A stretch of DNA of 64,000 nt from Actinomadura rifamycini DSM 43936 (GTDB taxonomy: Bacteria; Actinomycetota; Actinomycetes; Streptosporangiales; Streptosporangiaceae): contig NZ_AULB01000034.1 in NCBI RefSeq assembly GCF_000425065.1, positions 23,265 through 87,264 on the forward strand. Direction: 5' to 3'. Below the pieces are notes generated by a model that saw nothing but the letters and a program-made list of their open reading frames with translations, did not search any database and was not told where the DNA came from. Position 1 is the first letter of the stretch. Each line of letters starts with the position of its first letter. Positions 25,675-33,520 of this stretch are shown in pieces. A program made the translations under genes and the position numbers.

Positions 25675-27150
25675 GTGACCACAGCCACTGCTGCTCAGAA
25701 CCCGACCGCCGACGCCGCCACCGCGGCCGAGGAGCGGGTTCCCACCTTCGCCGAGCTCGGCCTCCCGGCCGAGCTGGTGAACGCCCTGGCCCGCCAGGGC
25801 ATCGACGCCCCGTTCCCGATCCAGGCCGCCGCGATCCCCGACGTCATGGCGGGACGGGACGTCCTCGGCCGCGGCAAGACGGGGTCCGGCAAGACCCTCG
25901 CGTTCGGCCTGCCGCTGCTCGCCCGCCTGTCCGGCCGCCGCGCCGCCCCGAAGCGCCCGCTCGCGCTGATCCTCGTCCCGACGCGCGAACTCGCCCAGCA
26001 GGTCCAGCAGAACCTGGAGCCGCTCGGCCGGTCGCTCGGCCTGAAGTTCAAGACCGTCATCGGCCAGACCTCGATGTTCAAGCAGATCGACGCGCTGCGC
26101 CGCGGCGTCGAGGTGCTGGTCGCCACGCCCGGCCGCCTCAAGGACCTCATGCAGCAGGGCGCCTGCGACCTGTCCGACGTCGAGATCGCGGTGCTCGACG
26201 AGGCCGACCACATGGCCGACATGGGCTTCCTGCCCGACGTCACCGACATCCTCGACCAGGCCTGCCCCGGCGGGCAGCGGCTGCTGTTCTCCGCGACCCT
26301 CGACAAGGACGTCGACGTCCTCGTCCGGCGCTACCTGCAGGACCCGGTCACCCACGCCATCGGCCCCGTCGACGAGCCCGTCGACACGATGGACCACCAC
26401 CTGCTGCTCGTCGCGCCGAAGGACAAGGGCCTGATCACCGCGGAGATCGCCAACCGCGAGGGCCGGACGATCCTGTTCGCCCGCACCAAGCACGGCGTCG
26501 ACCGGCTCGCCAAGCAGCTCACCCAGGTGGGCGTCCGCGCGGCGGGCCTGCACGGCGGCAAGAGCCAGGGCCTGCGCACCCGCACGCTCGCCGAGTTCCG
26601 CGAGGGCAACATCAGCGTCCTCGTCGCGACCGACGTCGCCGCGCGCGGCATCCACGTCGACGACGTGAGCCTCGTCATGCACGTCGACCCGCCGGCCGAC
26701 CACAAGGACTACATGCACCGCGCCGGACGGACGGCCCGCGCCGGCGAGCGCGGCACCGTCGTCACGCTCGTCCTGCCGCACCAGGTGCGCTCGACGTCCG
26801 CGATGACCCGCCGCGCCGGGATCAACGCGCCGCGCGTCCGGGTCGCCAGCGGCGACGCCGAACTGGTCAAGCTGACCGGGGCGCGCGTCCCGTCCGGCAT
26901 CCCGATCGAGGAGCCGCTGATCCCGGAGCGGCCGCGCCGCGAGAACGGCGGCGGGCGCGGCCGGCCGGGCGGGCGCCGCGGCTACGGCGGCCGCGGCGCG
27001 CGGTCGTCCGGCGGCGAGCGCCGGGGCGGCGGCCCGCGCAGCGGCGGCTCCCCGCACGGCGGTTCCTCGCACGGCGGCGGCCGGCGCGGCGGCTCCTACG
27101 GGGGCAAGCGCGGCGGCGGCGGCGACCGGAGCGCGGCCCGCTACAACTGA
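25675..27150 (+). CDS. DEAD-box ATP-dependent RNA helicase
   Basis: The 491-residue protein has all the DEAD-box motifs in order: Q motif (FPIQ), motif I GKTGSGKT, PTREL, TPGR, motif II DEAD, motif III SAT, and motif VI HRAGRTARAG. The last 65 residues are a low-complexity Gly/Arg/Ser tail of the RGG type, which binds RNA without strong specificity. Such enzymes remodel mRNA or rRNA, often during cold adaptation. I chose the GTG with GGAAGG six bases upstream; the reading frame stays open further 5' but without a ribosome site. A strong intrinsic terminator follows. Confidence 0.94.
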   Translation: MTTATAAQNPTADAATAAEERVPTFAELGLPAELVNALARQGIDAPFPIQAAAIPDVMAGRDVLGRGKTGSGKTLAFGLPLLARLSGRRAAPKRPLALILVPTRELAQQVQQNLEPLGRSLGLKFKTVIGQTSMFKQIDALRRGVEVLVATPGRLKDLMQQGACDLSDVEIAVLDEADHMADMGFLPDVTDILDQACPGGQRLLFSATLDKDVDVLVRRYLQDPVTHAIGPVDEPVDTMDHHLLLVAPKDKGLITAEIANREGRTILFARTKHGVDRLAKQLTQVGVRAAGLHGGKSQGLRTRTLAEFREGNISVLVATDVAARGIHVDDVSLVMHVDPPADHKDYMHRAGRTARAGERGTVVTLVLPHQVRSTSAMTRRAGINAPRVRVASGDAELVKLTGARVPSGIPIEEPLIPERPRRENGGGRGRPGGRRGYGGRGARSSGGERRGGGPRSGGSPHGGSSHGGGRRGGSYGGKRGGGGDRSAARYN

Positions 27151-27170
27151 GCCCGTCCCCAGCATGTGAG

Positions 27171-27206
27171 ACGACCCCGTCCCGGGAAACCGGGGCGGGG
27201 TCGTTT
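27171..27206 (+). terminator. Intrinsic terminator after the helicase gene
   Basis: A 15-bp stem with one G-T wobble (27171-27185 with 27190-27204) closes on a GAAA tetraloop and is followed by TTT. The hairpin is 20 bp downstream of the helicase stop. Its T-rich end forms part of the parS-like palindrome. Confidence 0.88.
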
Positions 27207-27216
27207 CACGTGAAAC
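27203..27216. other. parS: parS-like centromere site
   Basis: GTTTCACGTGAAAC is a perfect 14-bp palindrome identical to the core of the bacterial parS site bound by ParB. It lies in non-coding DNA directly after the helicase terminator. parS sites cluster near the replication origin, and the neighbouring division-gene locus is also origin-proximal in actinobacteria. I saw no second copy in the window. Confidence 0.85.
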
Positions 27217-27293
27217 GCCTCCGTACCGCGAGCGGAACGCCCTGTTCGCGCGGAACGTCGGAATTGGAGCATCCGAACGATCTTGGAGGGTTC

Positions 27294-27704
27294 ATGGCGT
27301 TCCCGCACCCCGGACCGCACGCGCCGGGCACCGTGGTGATCCGGTTGCGTCCGTTCACCATGCTCGGCCGCGGGCTCAGGCCGCCCGTACTGGTGGACGC
27401 GGGGAACTGGCGGGGGCAGATCGAACCGGGGGACACCCCGCTGCCGCTGCCGCCGGGGGTGTGGCCGGTGCACGTCTGGTGCTCGTACTACGGCATCAAG
27501 GTGGGGAAGGCCGAGCTGACCGTCGACACGCGCGCGGGCCACCCCGTCCTGCTGCACTACGCGCCCCCGCACACGATCTACACAAGGGGCGCGCTCGCCT
27601 TCGAGCCGGTGGACCGGCCGGGGAAGGGCGCACTGGTGGCGATCTTCGGGCTGTCGTTCGGCGTGGTCGCGCTGCTGGTCCTGCTGGCGGCGCTGCTCGG
27701 CTGA
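27294..27704 (+). CDS. Small protein with C-terminal membrane anchor
   Basis: The 136-residue protein has a soluble beta-rich N-terminal part (residues 1-105) and one hydrophobic helix at the C-terminus (VAIFGLSFGVVALLVLLAALLG), as in a tail-anchored membrane protein. I do not recognise a named family. A GGAGGG ribosome site sits three bases before the ATG. It is a single-gene unit after the parS-like site and converges with the acyltransferase gene. No function is proposed. Confidence 0.7.
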   Translation: MAFPHPGPHAPGTVVIRLRPFTMLGRGLRPPVLVDAGNWRGQIEPGDTPLPLPPGVWPVHVWCSYYGIKVGKAELTVDTRAGHPVLLHYAPPHTIYTRGALAFEPVDRPGKGALVAIFGLSFGVVALLVLLAALLG

Positions 27705-27737
27705 CCGCCGGTCGGTCCCGTCAGCCGGCCGGTCCCG

Positions 27738-28598
27738 TCAGCCGGTCTCCTCGTGGGCGTCCGCGGGACGGACGTCGCCGGCTCCGGCGCCGCCCGGACC
27801 GCCCGAGCCGTTCGTCCCGTGCGCCGCGTTCTCGGCGCGGAGGCGGTCCTGGAGCAGCTGGAGGCCCTCGAGGCCGTCGACGGAGAGGGCGGCGAGTTCG
27901 TCCAGCGACATCAGCGGGCCCGTGCGCAGCGGCGGCTGCCAGCCCTGCTCGGGGTCGTGGCTGCGCAGCACCTTCGCGGGGACGCCGCCGATGACCGAGT
28001 GGTCGGGGAACTCGCCGCGGACGACCGCGCCGCCGGCGACGGCGACGTTCCGGCCGAGCCGGGTGCCGGGCAGGATGATCGCGCCGGTGCCGATCCAGCA
28101 GCCGTCGCCGATCACCACCGGGTTGTTCTCGGGCCACTGCCGCCCGATCGGCACGTCGAGGTCGCCGTAGGTGTGGTTCTGGTCGGTGATGTACACGTTC
28201 GGGCCGGTGAACACGTCGTTGCCGATCTCGATCGACTGGTGCCCGACGATGTGCGTGCCGCGGCCGAGCGAGCAGCTCGACCCGATGGTCACGACGACGT
28301 CCGGGCCGAGGTCGAGGCCCGGGACGAACCCGGCGGAGATCGTGACGTGCGTCCCGACGAGGGTGTGGTCGCCGATCGAGATCCACGGTTCGCCGTAGAT
28401 CGCGCCGACGGGGAAGCCGATGCAGGCGCCCTCGCCGAGGTAGGCGAACCGGCGGGCGCCGTGGGCGTGCGGGGTGATCTCGCCGTGCCGCTGGATCCAC
28501 TCCCAGGTCCGGTGCACGGCGGTGTGCAGGCCCCGGCGGGCGCGGTCCTTGGCGAGGACGCCCAGGCGCCGCGGCACCGAGCGCGATTCTGCCGACAT
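27738..28598 (-). CDS. Left-handed beta-helix acyltransferase
   Basis: The 286-residue protein contains hexapeptide repeats of the left-handed beta-helix fold (for example VVVTIGSSCSLGRGTHIVGH and PVVIGDGCWIGTGAIILPG). The DQNHTYGD segment supplies the likely catalytic histidine. It resembles O-acetyltransferases that modify sugars or surface polysaccharides using acetyl-CoA. The last 50 residues are a poorly conserved charged and glycine-rich tail. I chose the ATG at MSAESRS; upstream in-frame sequence has no ribosome site. The acceptor is unknown. Confidence 0.87.
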   Translation of the reverse strand: MSAESRSVPRRLGVLAKDRARRGLHTAVHRTWEWIQRHGEITPHAHGARRFAYLGEGACIGFPVGAIYGEPWISIGDHTLVGTHVTISAGFVPGLDLGPDVVVTIGSSCSLGRGTHIVGHQSIEIGNDVFTGPNVYITDQNHTYGDLDVPIGRQWPENNPVVIGDGCWIGTGAIILPGTRLGRNVAVAGGAVVRGEFPDHSVIGGVPAKVLRSHDPEQGWQPPLRTGPLMSLDELAALSVDGLEGLQLLQDRLRAENAAHGTNGSGGPGGAGAGDVRPADAHEETG

Positions 28599-28668
28599 GC
28601 GGTTCACCGTACCGGTTGGTAGCGGCGGACGGGACGCGCGGGACGCGGCGGCGGGGACCGGACGCGGA

Positions 28669-28696
28669 AGGGCCCGGTCCGTCCGGACCGGGCCCT
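28669..28696. terminator. Hairpin downstream of the CwsA-like gene
   Basis: AGGGCCCGGTCC (28669-28680) pairs perfectly with GGACCGGGCCCT (28685-28696) around a GTCC loop. It lies after the 3' end of the minus-strand CwsA-like gene and upstream of the acyltransferase gene, so it probably ends CwsA-like transcripts. Confidence 0.7.
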
Positions 28697-28751
28697 CTTC
28701 CACTGAGCCTTACGCATGCGCACGACCGTCACGGCGGCGGCCGGACGGCGC

Positions 28752-29228
28752 CTAGTGCGGCGAGTGCACCTGGCCGTCCACGTCGGCGCCGCTGACCGTC
28801 ATCGAGTCGGCGGAGGTGGCCTCCCCCTCCTCCGAACGGTCCGCCATGTCCTGGCCGGCGCTGCGCCGGGTCATCACCACGCCCGCGGCACCGGCCGCGA
28901 GGGCCGTGCCGGCCATGGCCATCACCATGACGGTGGACGGCCGGGTGCGCCGCGGCGGTTCCACCCGGTGGGCCATGTCGTTCATGAACGTGCTCACCCG
29001 CGGGGCGAGGCCCGTTTCCACGTAACGGGCGGCCCGCCGCAGCCGGGGCGCGCTCCAGCCGCGCGCGAGCATGACGCGCTCGTTCGCGGCCGGCATGAAC
29101 CGGTCGGCCGCCATGGTGGCCTGCCGCCGGCACATCGCCGTACCCTGCATGGCCGCCTGCCGGGCACGCTCGTACCCCGTGTACACGCCATCCTGCGGCC
29201 TGCGACGGATACTGATCTTTAGGGACAC
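28752..29228 (-). CDS. CwsA-like single-pass membrane protein next to ppiA
   Basis: The 158-residue protein has a basic helical N-terminal part and one membrane helix (about residues 104-126, VMVMAMAGTALAAGAAGVV). I chose the GTG preceded by GGGAGG five bases away. In mycobacteria the gene at this spot, divergent from ppiA, is cwsA, which helps localise cell-wall synthesis with CrgA. The position and membrane layout match, but sequence similarity to CwsA is not evident by eye. The assignment rests on synteny and is tentative. Confidence 0.55.
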   Translation of the reverse strand: MSLKISIRRRPQDGVYTGYERARQAAMQGTAMCRRQATMAADRFMPAANERVMLARGWSAPRLRRAARYVETGLAPRVSTFMNDMAHRVEPPRRTRPSTVMVMAMAGTALAAGAAGVVMTRRSAGQDMADRSEEGEATSADSMTVSGADVDGQVHSPH

Positions 29229-29426
29229 GCTAACCTCCCTGTTTGCGAGGTCCTGTCTGCAGCCTTCCCGTGCATCGGAGGGTAAACACCGTGCGAGTGA
29301 CCGTCCGACCGCGTAGGGTGACGGTTTCCGGTATGTCGGAGACCGCACGGTTTTGCGGCAGGAACCGGCCGAACTGCACGAACGAGATCCGGACCCGACC
29401 GTCCGGACGACCATGAGGAGGCCCGC

Positions 29427-29951
29427 GTGGCCAACGAGATCTTCGCGACCCTCGACACGACGCTCGGCAAGATCGTCATCCAGCTGTACCCGGACAAGGC
29501 GCCGGAGACGGTCGGCAACTTCGTCGACCTCGCCGAGGGCAACAAGGTCTGGACCGACCCGAACACCCGGCAGAAGACCGAGAAGCCCCTCTACAACGGG
29601 ACGATCTTCCACCGCGTCATCGACGGGTTCATGATCCAGGGCGGCGACCCGCTCGGCAACGGCACCGGCGGCCCCGGCTACGAGTTCGGCGACGAGTTCC
29701 ACCCGGACCTGAAGTTCGACCGGCCGTACCTGCTGGCCATGGCGAACGCCGGGCCCGGCACGAACGGGTCGCAGTTCTTCATCACCACCAACGTCCAGAA
29801 CACCCGCCACCTCACCGGCCGGCACACGATCTTCGGCAAGGTCATCGAGGGCACGGACGTCGTCGACGCGATCGTCCAGTCGCCGACCGGCGCGATGGAC
29901 CGCCCGAAGACCGATGTCGTGATCCGCACGGTGACGATCGAGCGCCGTTAA
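29427..29951 (+). CDS. ppiA: Cyclophilin-type peptidyl-prolyl isomerase
   Basis: The 174-residue protein is a single cyclophilin domain without a signal peptide. It has the catalytic arginine block FHRVIDGFMIQGGDP, the MANAGPGTNGSQFFIT core and the HTIFGKV motif. It catalyses cis-trans isomerisation of Xaa-Pro bonds in the cytoplasm. The GTG start is preceded by GAGGAG six bases away. It is followed by the rhomboid gene in the same orientation, as in other actinobacterial division loci. Confidence 0.95.
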   Translation: MANEIFATLDTTLGKIVIQLYPDKAPETVGNFVDLAEGNKVWTDPNTRQKTEKPLYNGTIFHRVIDGFMIQGGDPLGNGTGGPGYEFGDEFHPDLKFDRPYLLAMANAGPGTNGSQFFITTNVQNTRHLTGRHTIFGKVIEGTDVVDAIVQSPTGAMDRPKTDVVIRTVTIERR

Positions 29952-29994
29952 TCGTTGAGACGGTGAGAGCCCGCACCGCGACGCCGGAGTACGG

Positions 29995-30891
29995 ATGAGC
30001 ACAGAACCCAGTCCCGCGCCCGACACCTCGGTGCCGACCTGCTACCGGCACCCGGGGCGGGAGACGTACGTGCGCTGCACCCGGTGCGACCGCTACATCT
30101 GCCCGGACTGCATGCGCGAGGCCGACGTCGGCCACCAGTGCGTGGAGTGCGTCGCCGAGGGCAACCGGGACGCGCACCGGACGGCGCCCCGCACCGCGCT
30201 GGGCGCCCGTGTCGCCGCGTCGTCCACCCCGGTGGTGACGTACGCGCTGATCGGCGCCTGCGTCCTGGTGTACCTGTTCGAGCGCGCGTCCCGCGAGGTC
30301 GTCTTCGACTACATGATGGTCGGCCTCGGACTGCTGGACGGGCGGCTCGTCGGCGTCGCCGAGGGCGAGTGGTACCGGCTCTTCACCTCGATGTTCCTGC
30401 ACCAGACCGAGGGATCGTTCGGCATCACCCACATCCTGTTCAACATGTGGGCGCTGTGGGCGATCGGCCCCGCGCTGGAGCAGGTGCTCGGACGGTGGCG
30501 CTACCTCGCCCTCTACGTGCTGTCGGGGCTCGGCGGCTCGGTGCTGCTGTACCTGGTGTCGCCCGGCGAGGCGGCGGTGGGCGCGTCCGGCGCCATCTTC
30601 GGCCTGTTCGGGGCCTTCTTCGTGATCGGCCGCCGGATGCGCGCCCCCACCGGGCCCATCGTGTTCCTGCTGGTGATCAACCTGATCATCACGTTCTCGG
30701 TGCCCGGGATCTCCTGGCAGGGCCACGTCGGCGGGCTGGTCGTGGGCGCCGCGCTCGCGGCCGCGTACGCCTACGCGCCGAAGGCGCGCCGACTCGCCGT
30801 CCACGTCGCGGCGCCCGTCCTCACGCTGGTGCTGCTGGGCGTGCTGGTGGCGGTCAAGACGGCGGACCTGTCCGCGCAGTACGGGCTGTAG
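29995..30891 (+). CDS. Rhomboid intramembrane serine protease with N-terminal zinc finger
   Basis: The 298-residue protein has a B-box-like zinc finger at its N-terminus (residues 16-52, with CYRHPG, CTRC, CPDC and HQCVEC). Six to seven membrane helices follow. The catalytic dyad is S198 in GASGAIFG and H244 in WQGHVGG. Rhomboids cleave membrane-embedded substrates. The gene lies 43 bp after ppiA, with a perfect terminator hairpin behind it. The zinc finger probably recruits a partner or substrate, which is inference. Confidence 0.94.
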   Translation: MSTEPSPAPDTSVPTCYRHPGRETYVRCTRCDRYICPDCMREADVGHQCVECVAEGNRDAHRTAPRTALGARVAASSTPVVTYALIGACVLVYLFERASREVVFDYMMVGLGLLDGRLVGVAEGEWYRLFTSMFLHQTEGSFGITHILFNMWALWAIGPALEQVLGRWRYLALYVLSGLGGSVLLYLVSPGEAAVGASGAIFGLFGAFFVIGRRMRAPTGPIVFLLVINLIITFSVPGISWQGHVGGLVVGAALAAAYAYAPKARRLAVHVAAPVLTLVLLGVLVAVKTADLSAQYGL

Positions 30892-30904
30892 GAGCCGTGG
30901 GGCG

Positions 30905-30928
30905 GCCCAGGGGAGCGATCCCCTGGGC
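30905..30928. terminator. Bidirectional terminator between rhomboid and crgA
   Basis: GCCCAGGGGA (30905-30914) and TCCCCTGGGC (30919-30928) form a perfect 10-bp stem with a GCGA (GNRA-type) loop. It separates two converging genes and touches the crgA stop codon. Confidence 0.85.
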
Positions 30929-31185
30929 TACCTCCACTTCGTGGACAGGATGACGCCGAGGATGATGGCGGTGAATCCGATGCCGAGGTTCCAGTTGTGC
31001 AGATCGGTCATGAACGGCACCTCGGTGCCGGTGCTCGCCGTGACGTAGAAGACCGCGATCCAGATCAGGCCCACCAGCCACAGCGTGACCATCGTGGGCA
31101 CCAGCCAGCGCGGGCTGACCTCGGGCGCCTTGGACTTCTGCGGCGGGGTGTAGACCGCCTTCTTGCGCACTTTCGACTTGGCCAC
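30928..31185 (-). CDS. crgA: Cell division inhibitor/organiser CrgA
   Basis: The 85-residue protein has the CrgA layout: a basic N-terminus (AKSKVRKKAVYTPP), two membrane helices (about residues 25-48 and 62-82) and a short loop containing NWNLGIGF. CrgA coordinates Z-ring and septal peptidoglycan assembly, and in streptomycetes delays septation of aerial hyphae. I chose the GTG with a GAGGAG site about ten bases upstream. The neighbours srtE and pabA on one side and rhomboid and ppiA on the other match the conserved locus. Confidence 0.93.
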   Translation of the reverse strand: MAKSKVRKKAVYTPPQKSKAPEVSPRWLVPTMVTLWLVGLIWIAVFYVTASTGTEVPFMTDLHNWNLGIGFTAIILGVILSTKWR

Positions 31186-31361
31186 GGTGGTCGATCTCCT
31201 CGGGCGTCCGGCGGCCGGGGCGCCGGACCGCACTTGGGTGTTTTGTCGGTTAGCGTATCCGCTGGGGCGCGGCGTACCGGCCCCCGCATGAGGCATCATC
31301 CCAGTTTTCACGCTACCGGCGGGAGACCCGGCGTCGAGCCGTTCGAGAAGGGGGACGCGCG

Positions 31362-32000
31362 GTGCGGACGCTGATCCGTGGACTGGGCGAACTGTGCATC
31401 ACCGCCGGACTGATCCTGATGCTGTTCGTGACGTACGAACTGTGGGGAACCGGCCAGTACACGCGGGACCAGCAGAACCGCCTCACCGACCAGCTCCTCG
31501 AACGGTGGAAGGCCCCCGACGTCACCACCGAGCAGGTCGAGCTCGGCTCCGGCATCGCGATGCTGCGCGTCCCCGAGTTCGGGGACGACTACGGCTTCGT
31601 CGTCGTCGAGGGCGTCGAGCGCGACGACCTGCGCAAGGGCCCCGGCCACTACCCGGGCAGCGCCATGCCCGGCGAGGTCGGCAACTTCGTCGTGTCCGGC
31701 CACCGCACGACGTACTCCGCGCCGTTCAACGACCTCGGCGAACTCGAGCGCGGCGACGAGATCCTCGTCGACACGCGCGAGAAGCAGTACGTCTACAAGG
31801 TCACCGGGCGCGACATCGTCGAACCGACGGCCGTCGAGGTCACCGCGCCGGTCCCGTACCATCCGGGCGAGAAGCCCGGCGAGCGGCTCATCACCCTCAC
31901 CACCTGCCACCCGAAGTACTCCGACGCCGAACGCATGATCGTCTTCGGTGAGCTGACCGCCGCGAAGCCGCGCGTCCCGTCCGCCGCGGCCGCCGAGTAG
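31362..32000 (+). CDS. srtE: Class E sortase
   Basis: The 212-residue protein has an N-terminal membrane helix (about residues 8-28) and an extracellular sortase domain. The catalytic triad is H114 (VSGHRTTY), C182 (TLTTCHP) and R191. Class E sortases anchor LAxTG-type proteins to the peptidoglycan of high-GC Gram-positives. Their position between crgA and pabA/pknB is conserved in filamentous actinomycetes. The GTG start follows a GAAGGGGGA ribosome site. A small membrane protein gene starts 11 bp downstream. Confidence 0.93.
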   Translation: MRTLIRGLGELCITAGLILMLFVTYELWGTGQYTRDQQNRLTDQLLERWKAPDVTTEQVELGSGIAMLRVPEFGDDYGFVVVEGVERDDLRKGPGHYPGSAMPGEVGNFVVSGHRTTYSAPFNDLGELERGDEILVDTREKQYVYKVTGRDIVEPTAVEVTAPVPYHPGEKPGERLITLTTCHPKYSDAERMIVFGELTAAKPRVPSAAAAE

Positions 32001-32011
32001 GAGGGGTTCCC

Positions 32012-32209
32012 GTGTACGCGTGGATCTGGCGCCGGCTGCCCGGCGCGTGGCGCACCAAGCTCGCGGTCGCGGCCGCCGCCGTCCTCGCGCTCGTCCTGGT
32101 GCTGTGGTACGTCGTGTTCCCGTGGGTGGAGCCGAAGGTCCAGTTCGACCACGGCGTCGTCACCGGGACGCCGTCGCCCTCGTCCTCCGGGGAGCCGGGG
32201 CTGCCGTGA
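32012..32209 (+). CDS. Small single-pass membrane protein
   Basis: The 65-residue protein has a short basic N-terminus (WRRLPGAWRTK), one membrane helix (LAVAAAAVLALVLVLWYVVFPWV) and a short Pro/Ser tail outside. The GTG start is preceded by a GGAGGGG ribosome site. It is squeezed between srtE and pabA and overlaps pabA by four bases (GTGA), so it is clearly expressed as part of the unit. I know of no defined function. Confidence 0.75.
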   Translation: MYAWIWRRLPGAWRTKLAVAAAAVLALVLVLWYVVFPWVEPKVQFDHGVVTGTPSPSSSGEPGLP

Positions 32210-32766
32210 GCCCGCGGGTCCTCGTCGTGGACAACCACGACAGCTTCGTCTACAACATCGTCCAGTACCTGCGGGAACTGGGCGCCGACTGCCGCGTCGC
32301 GTCCCGCGCGGACGTCGCGGTCGGCGACGCCGCCGGCGCGGACGGCGTCCTGCTGAGCCCCGGTCCCGGGCGCCCCGCGGACGCGGGCGTCTGCGCCGCG
32401 CTCGTCCGGTCGGGGGCGCCCGTGCTCGGCGTGTGCCTCGGCCACCAGGTCATCGCGCACGCGTACGGCGCCGCGGTGTCCCGGGCGCCCGAGGTCGTCC
32501 ACGGGTACACGAGCCTGATCCGGCACGACGGCCGCGGCGTCTTCGCGGGCCTGCCGAACCCGTTCCCCGCGACCCGGTACCACTCGCTCGCCGTCGAGGC
32601 CGCGACCGTCCCGGACGTCCTGGAGATCACCGCGCGCACCCCGGACGGCGTCGTCATGGGCCTCCGGCACCGCGCGGCGCCCGTCGAGGGCGTCCAGTTC
32701 CACCCGGAGTCGGTGCTGTCGGTCGGCGGGCGGACGCTGCTGCGGAACTGGCTGGACACCCTCTGA
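32206..32766 (+). CDS. pabA: Glutamine amidotransferase, aminodeoxychorismate/anthranilate synthase component II
   Basis: The 186-residue class I glutamine amidotransferase has the nucleophile C77 in GVCLGHQ, and H166 and E168 in VQFHPES. It feeds ammonia to the PabB or TrpE subunit for folate or tryptophan synthesis. The gene at this chromosomal spot in mycobacteria is annotated trpG, and the two cannot be separated by sequence alone. The GTG start overlaps the preceding small gene. No synthase component I gene is present, so its partner is encoded elsewhere. Confidence 0.9.
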   Translation: MSPRVLVVDNHDSFVYNIVQYLRELGADCRVASRADVAVGDAAGADGVLLSPGPGRPADAGVCAALVRSGAPVLGVCLGHQVIAHAYGAAVSRAPEVVHGYTSLIRHDGRGVFAGLPNPFPATRYHSLAVEAATVPDVLEITARTPDGVVMGLRHRAAPVEGVQFHPESVLSVGGRTLLRNWLDTL

Positions 32767-32842
32767 CCAGGGCATTCCCGACTCGCAGAAAATTCTGGTT
32801 GAAATCCGTAACGTTCGGACGTCCGGGGGCGAAGACCATATC

Positions 32843-32881
32843 GAGGGCTTCCGCCATTGCCCCCGAGTGGCGGAAGCCCTC
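32843..32881. terminator. Bidirectional terminator after pabA
   Basis: GAGGGCTTCCGCCA (32843-32856) and TGGCGGAAGCCCTC (32868-32881) form a perfect 14-bp stem with an 11-base loop, followed by TTC. It sits between pabA and the converging TetR gene. Confidence 0.85.
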
Positions 32882-32889
32882 TTCGCGTG

Positions 32890-33468
32890 TCACCGCCCCC
32901 GCGCCAGGACGGCCACCGCCTCGGCCACCCGCTCGGCGGACGGCATCGACTCCGGCGCCAGCAGCGCCTGCTGCGCGAACCCGACGACCATCGCGTGGAC
33001 GAGCGACCCGAGCGCCACCGCCGTGGCGTCGTCCACCTCGCCGCTCTCCACCCCGAGCACCATCGCCGCCAGTTCCCGGCGGCCCCGCTCCACGGCCTCC
33101 AGCAGCGGCGCCCGCACCTCCTCGCTGAACTGGGCCTCGGTGTACGCCTGCGTGCTCGCGACCAGCAGGTCCCGCTGCCGGGGGATCGCCGCGAACAACT
33201 CGTCCAGGAACGTCCGCAGCCGCTCCGCCGGGCTCGCCTCGCCCGCCGCCCGCACCGCCGCCTCGATCGTGTCGCCCCACGCGTCGCTGGCCTGGAGCAC
33301 CGCCACGGCCATCAGCCGGTCCTTCGAGCCGAAGTGGTACCCGATCGACGCCAGGTGCGCGCCCGACGCGCTCGCGATGTCCCGCGCGGTCGTCCGGCTG
33401 TAGCCCTTCTCGGCGAGGCAGATCCGCGCGCCCGCCAGCAAGTCCTCACGCTGTCCCATGCCGATCAT
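32890..33468 (-). CDS. TetR-family regulator of the adjacent MFS pump
   Basis: The 192-residue protein has a TetR helix-turn-helix within residues 10-55 (TTARDIASASGAHLASIGYHFGSKDRL) and a variable ligand domain. It is divergent from an MFS transporter gene, with two identical operators in the 52-bp gap. One operator begins one base upstream of the TetR start codon, which suggests autorepression. This arrangement is typical of drug-efflux control. An in-frame ATG three codons downstream is an alternative start. Confidence 0.92.
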   Translation of the reverse strand: MIGMGQREDLLAGARICLAEKGYSRTTARDIASASGAHLASIGYHFGSKDRLMAVAVLQASDAWGDTIEAAVRAAGEASPAERLRTFLDELFAAIPRQRDLLVASTQAYTEAQFSEEVRAPLLEAVERGRRELAAMVLGVESGEVDDATAVALGSLVHAMVVGFAQQALLAPESMPSAERVAEAVAVLARGR

Positions 33469-33469
33469 T

Positions 33470-33511
33470 GTACGTACGTACGTTTTGACACCGTGATTTG
33501 TACGTACGTAC
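33470..33511. promoter_or_regulatory. Twin GTACGTACGTAC operators
   Basis: The 12-bp palindrome GTACGTACGTAC occurs at 33470-33481 and again at 33500-33511, 30 bp apart, about three helical turns. A TACGAT -10 element for the MFS gene (33509-33514) overlaps the second site and lies six bases before the MFS ATG. TetR binding would therefore block both promoters. Confidence 0.75.
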
Positions 33512-33520
33512 GATCACGCC

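Noticed and set aside
28752..30026. One long minus-strand frame covering the CwsA-like gene and ppiA
   Set aside because: The part beyond 29228 is antisense to ppiA, and a good ribosome site precedes the GTG at 29228.
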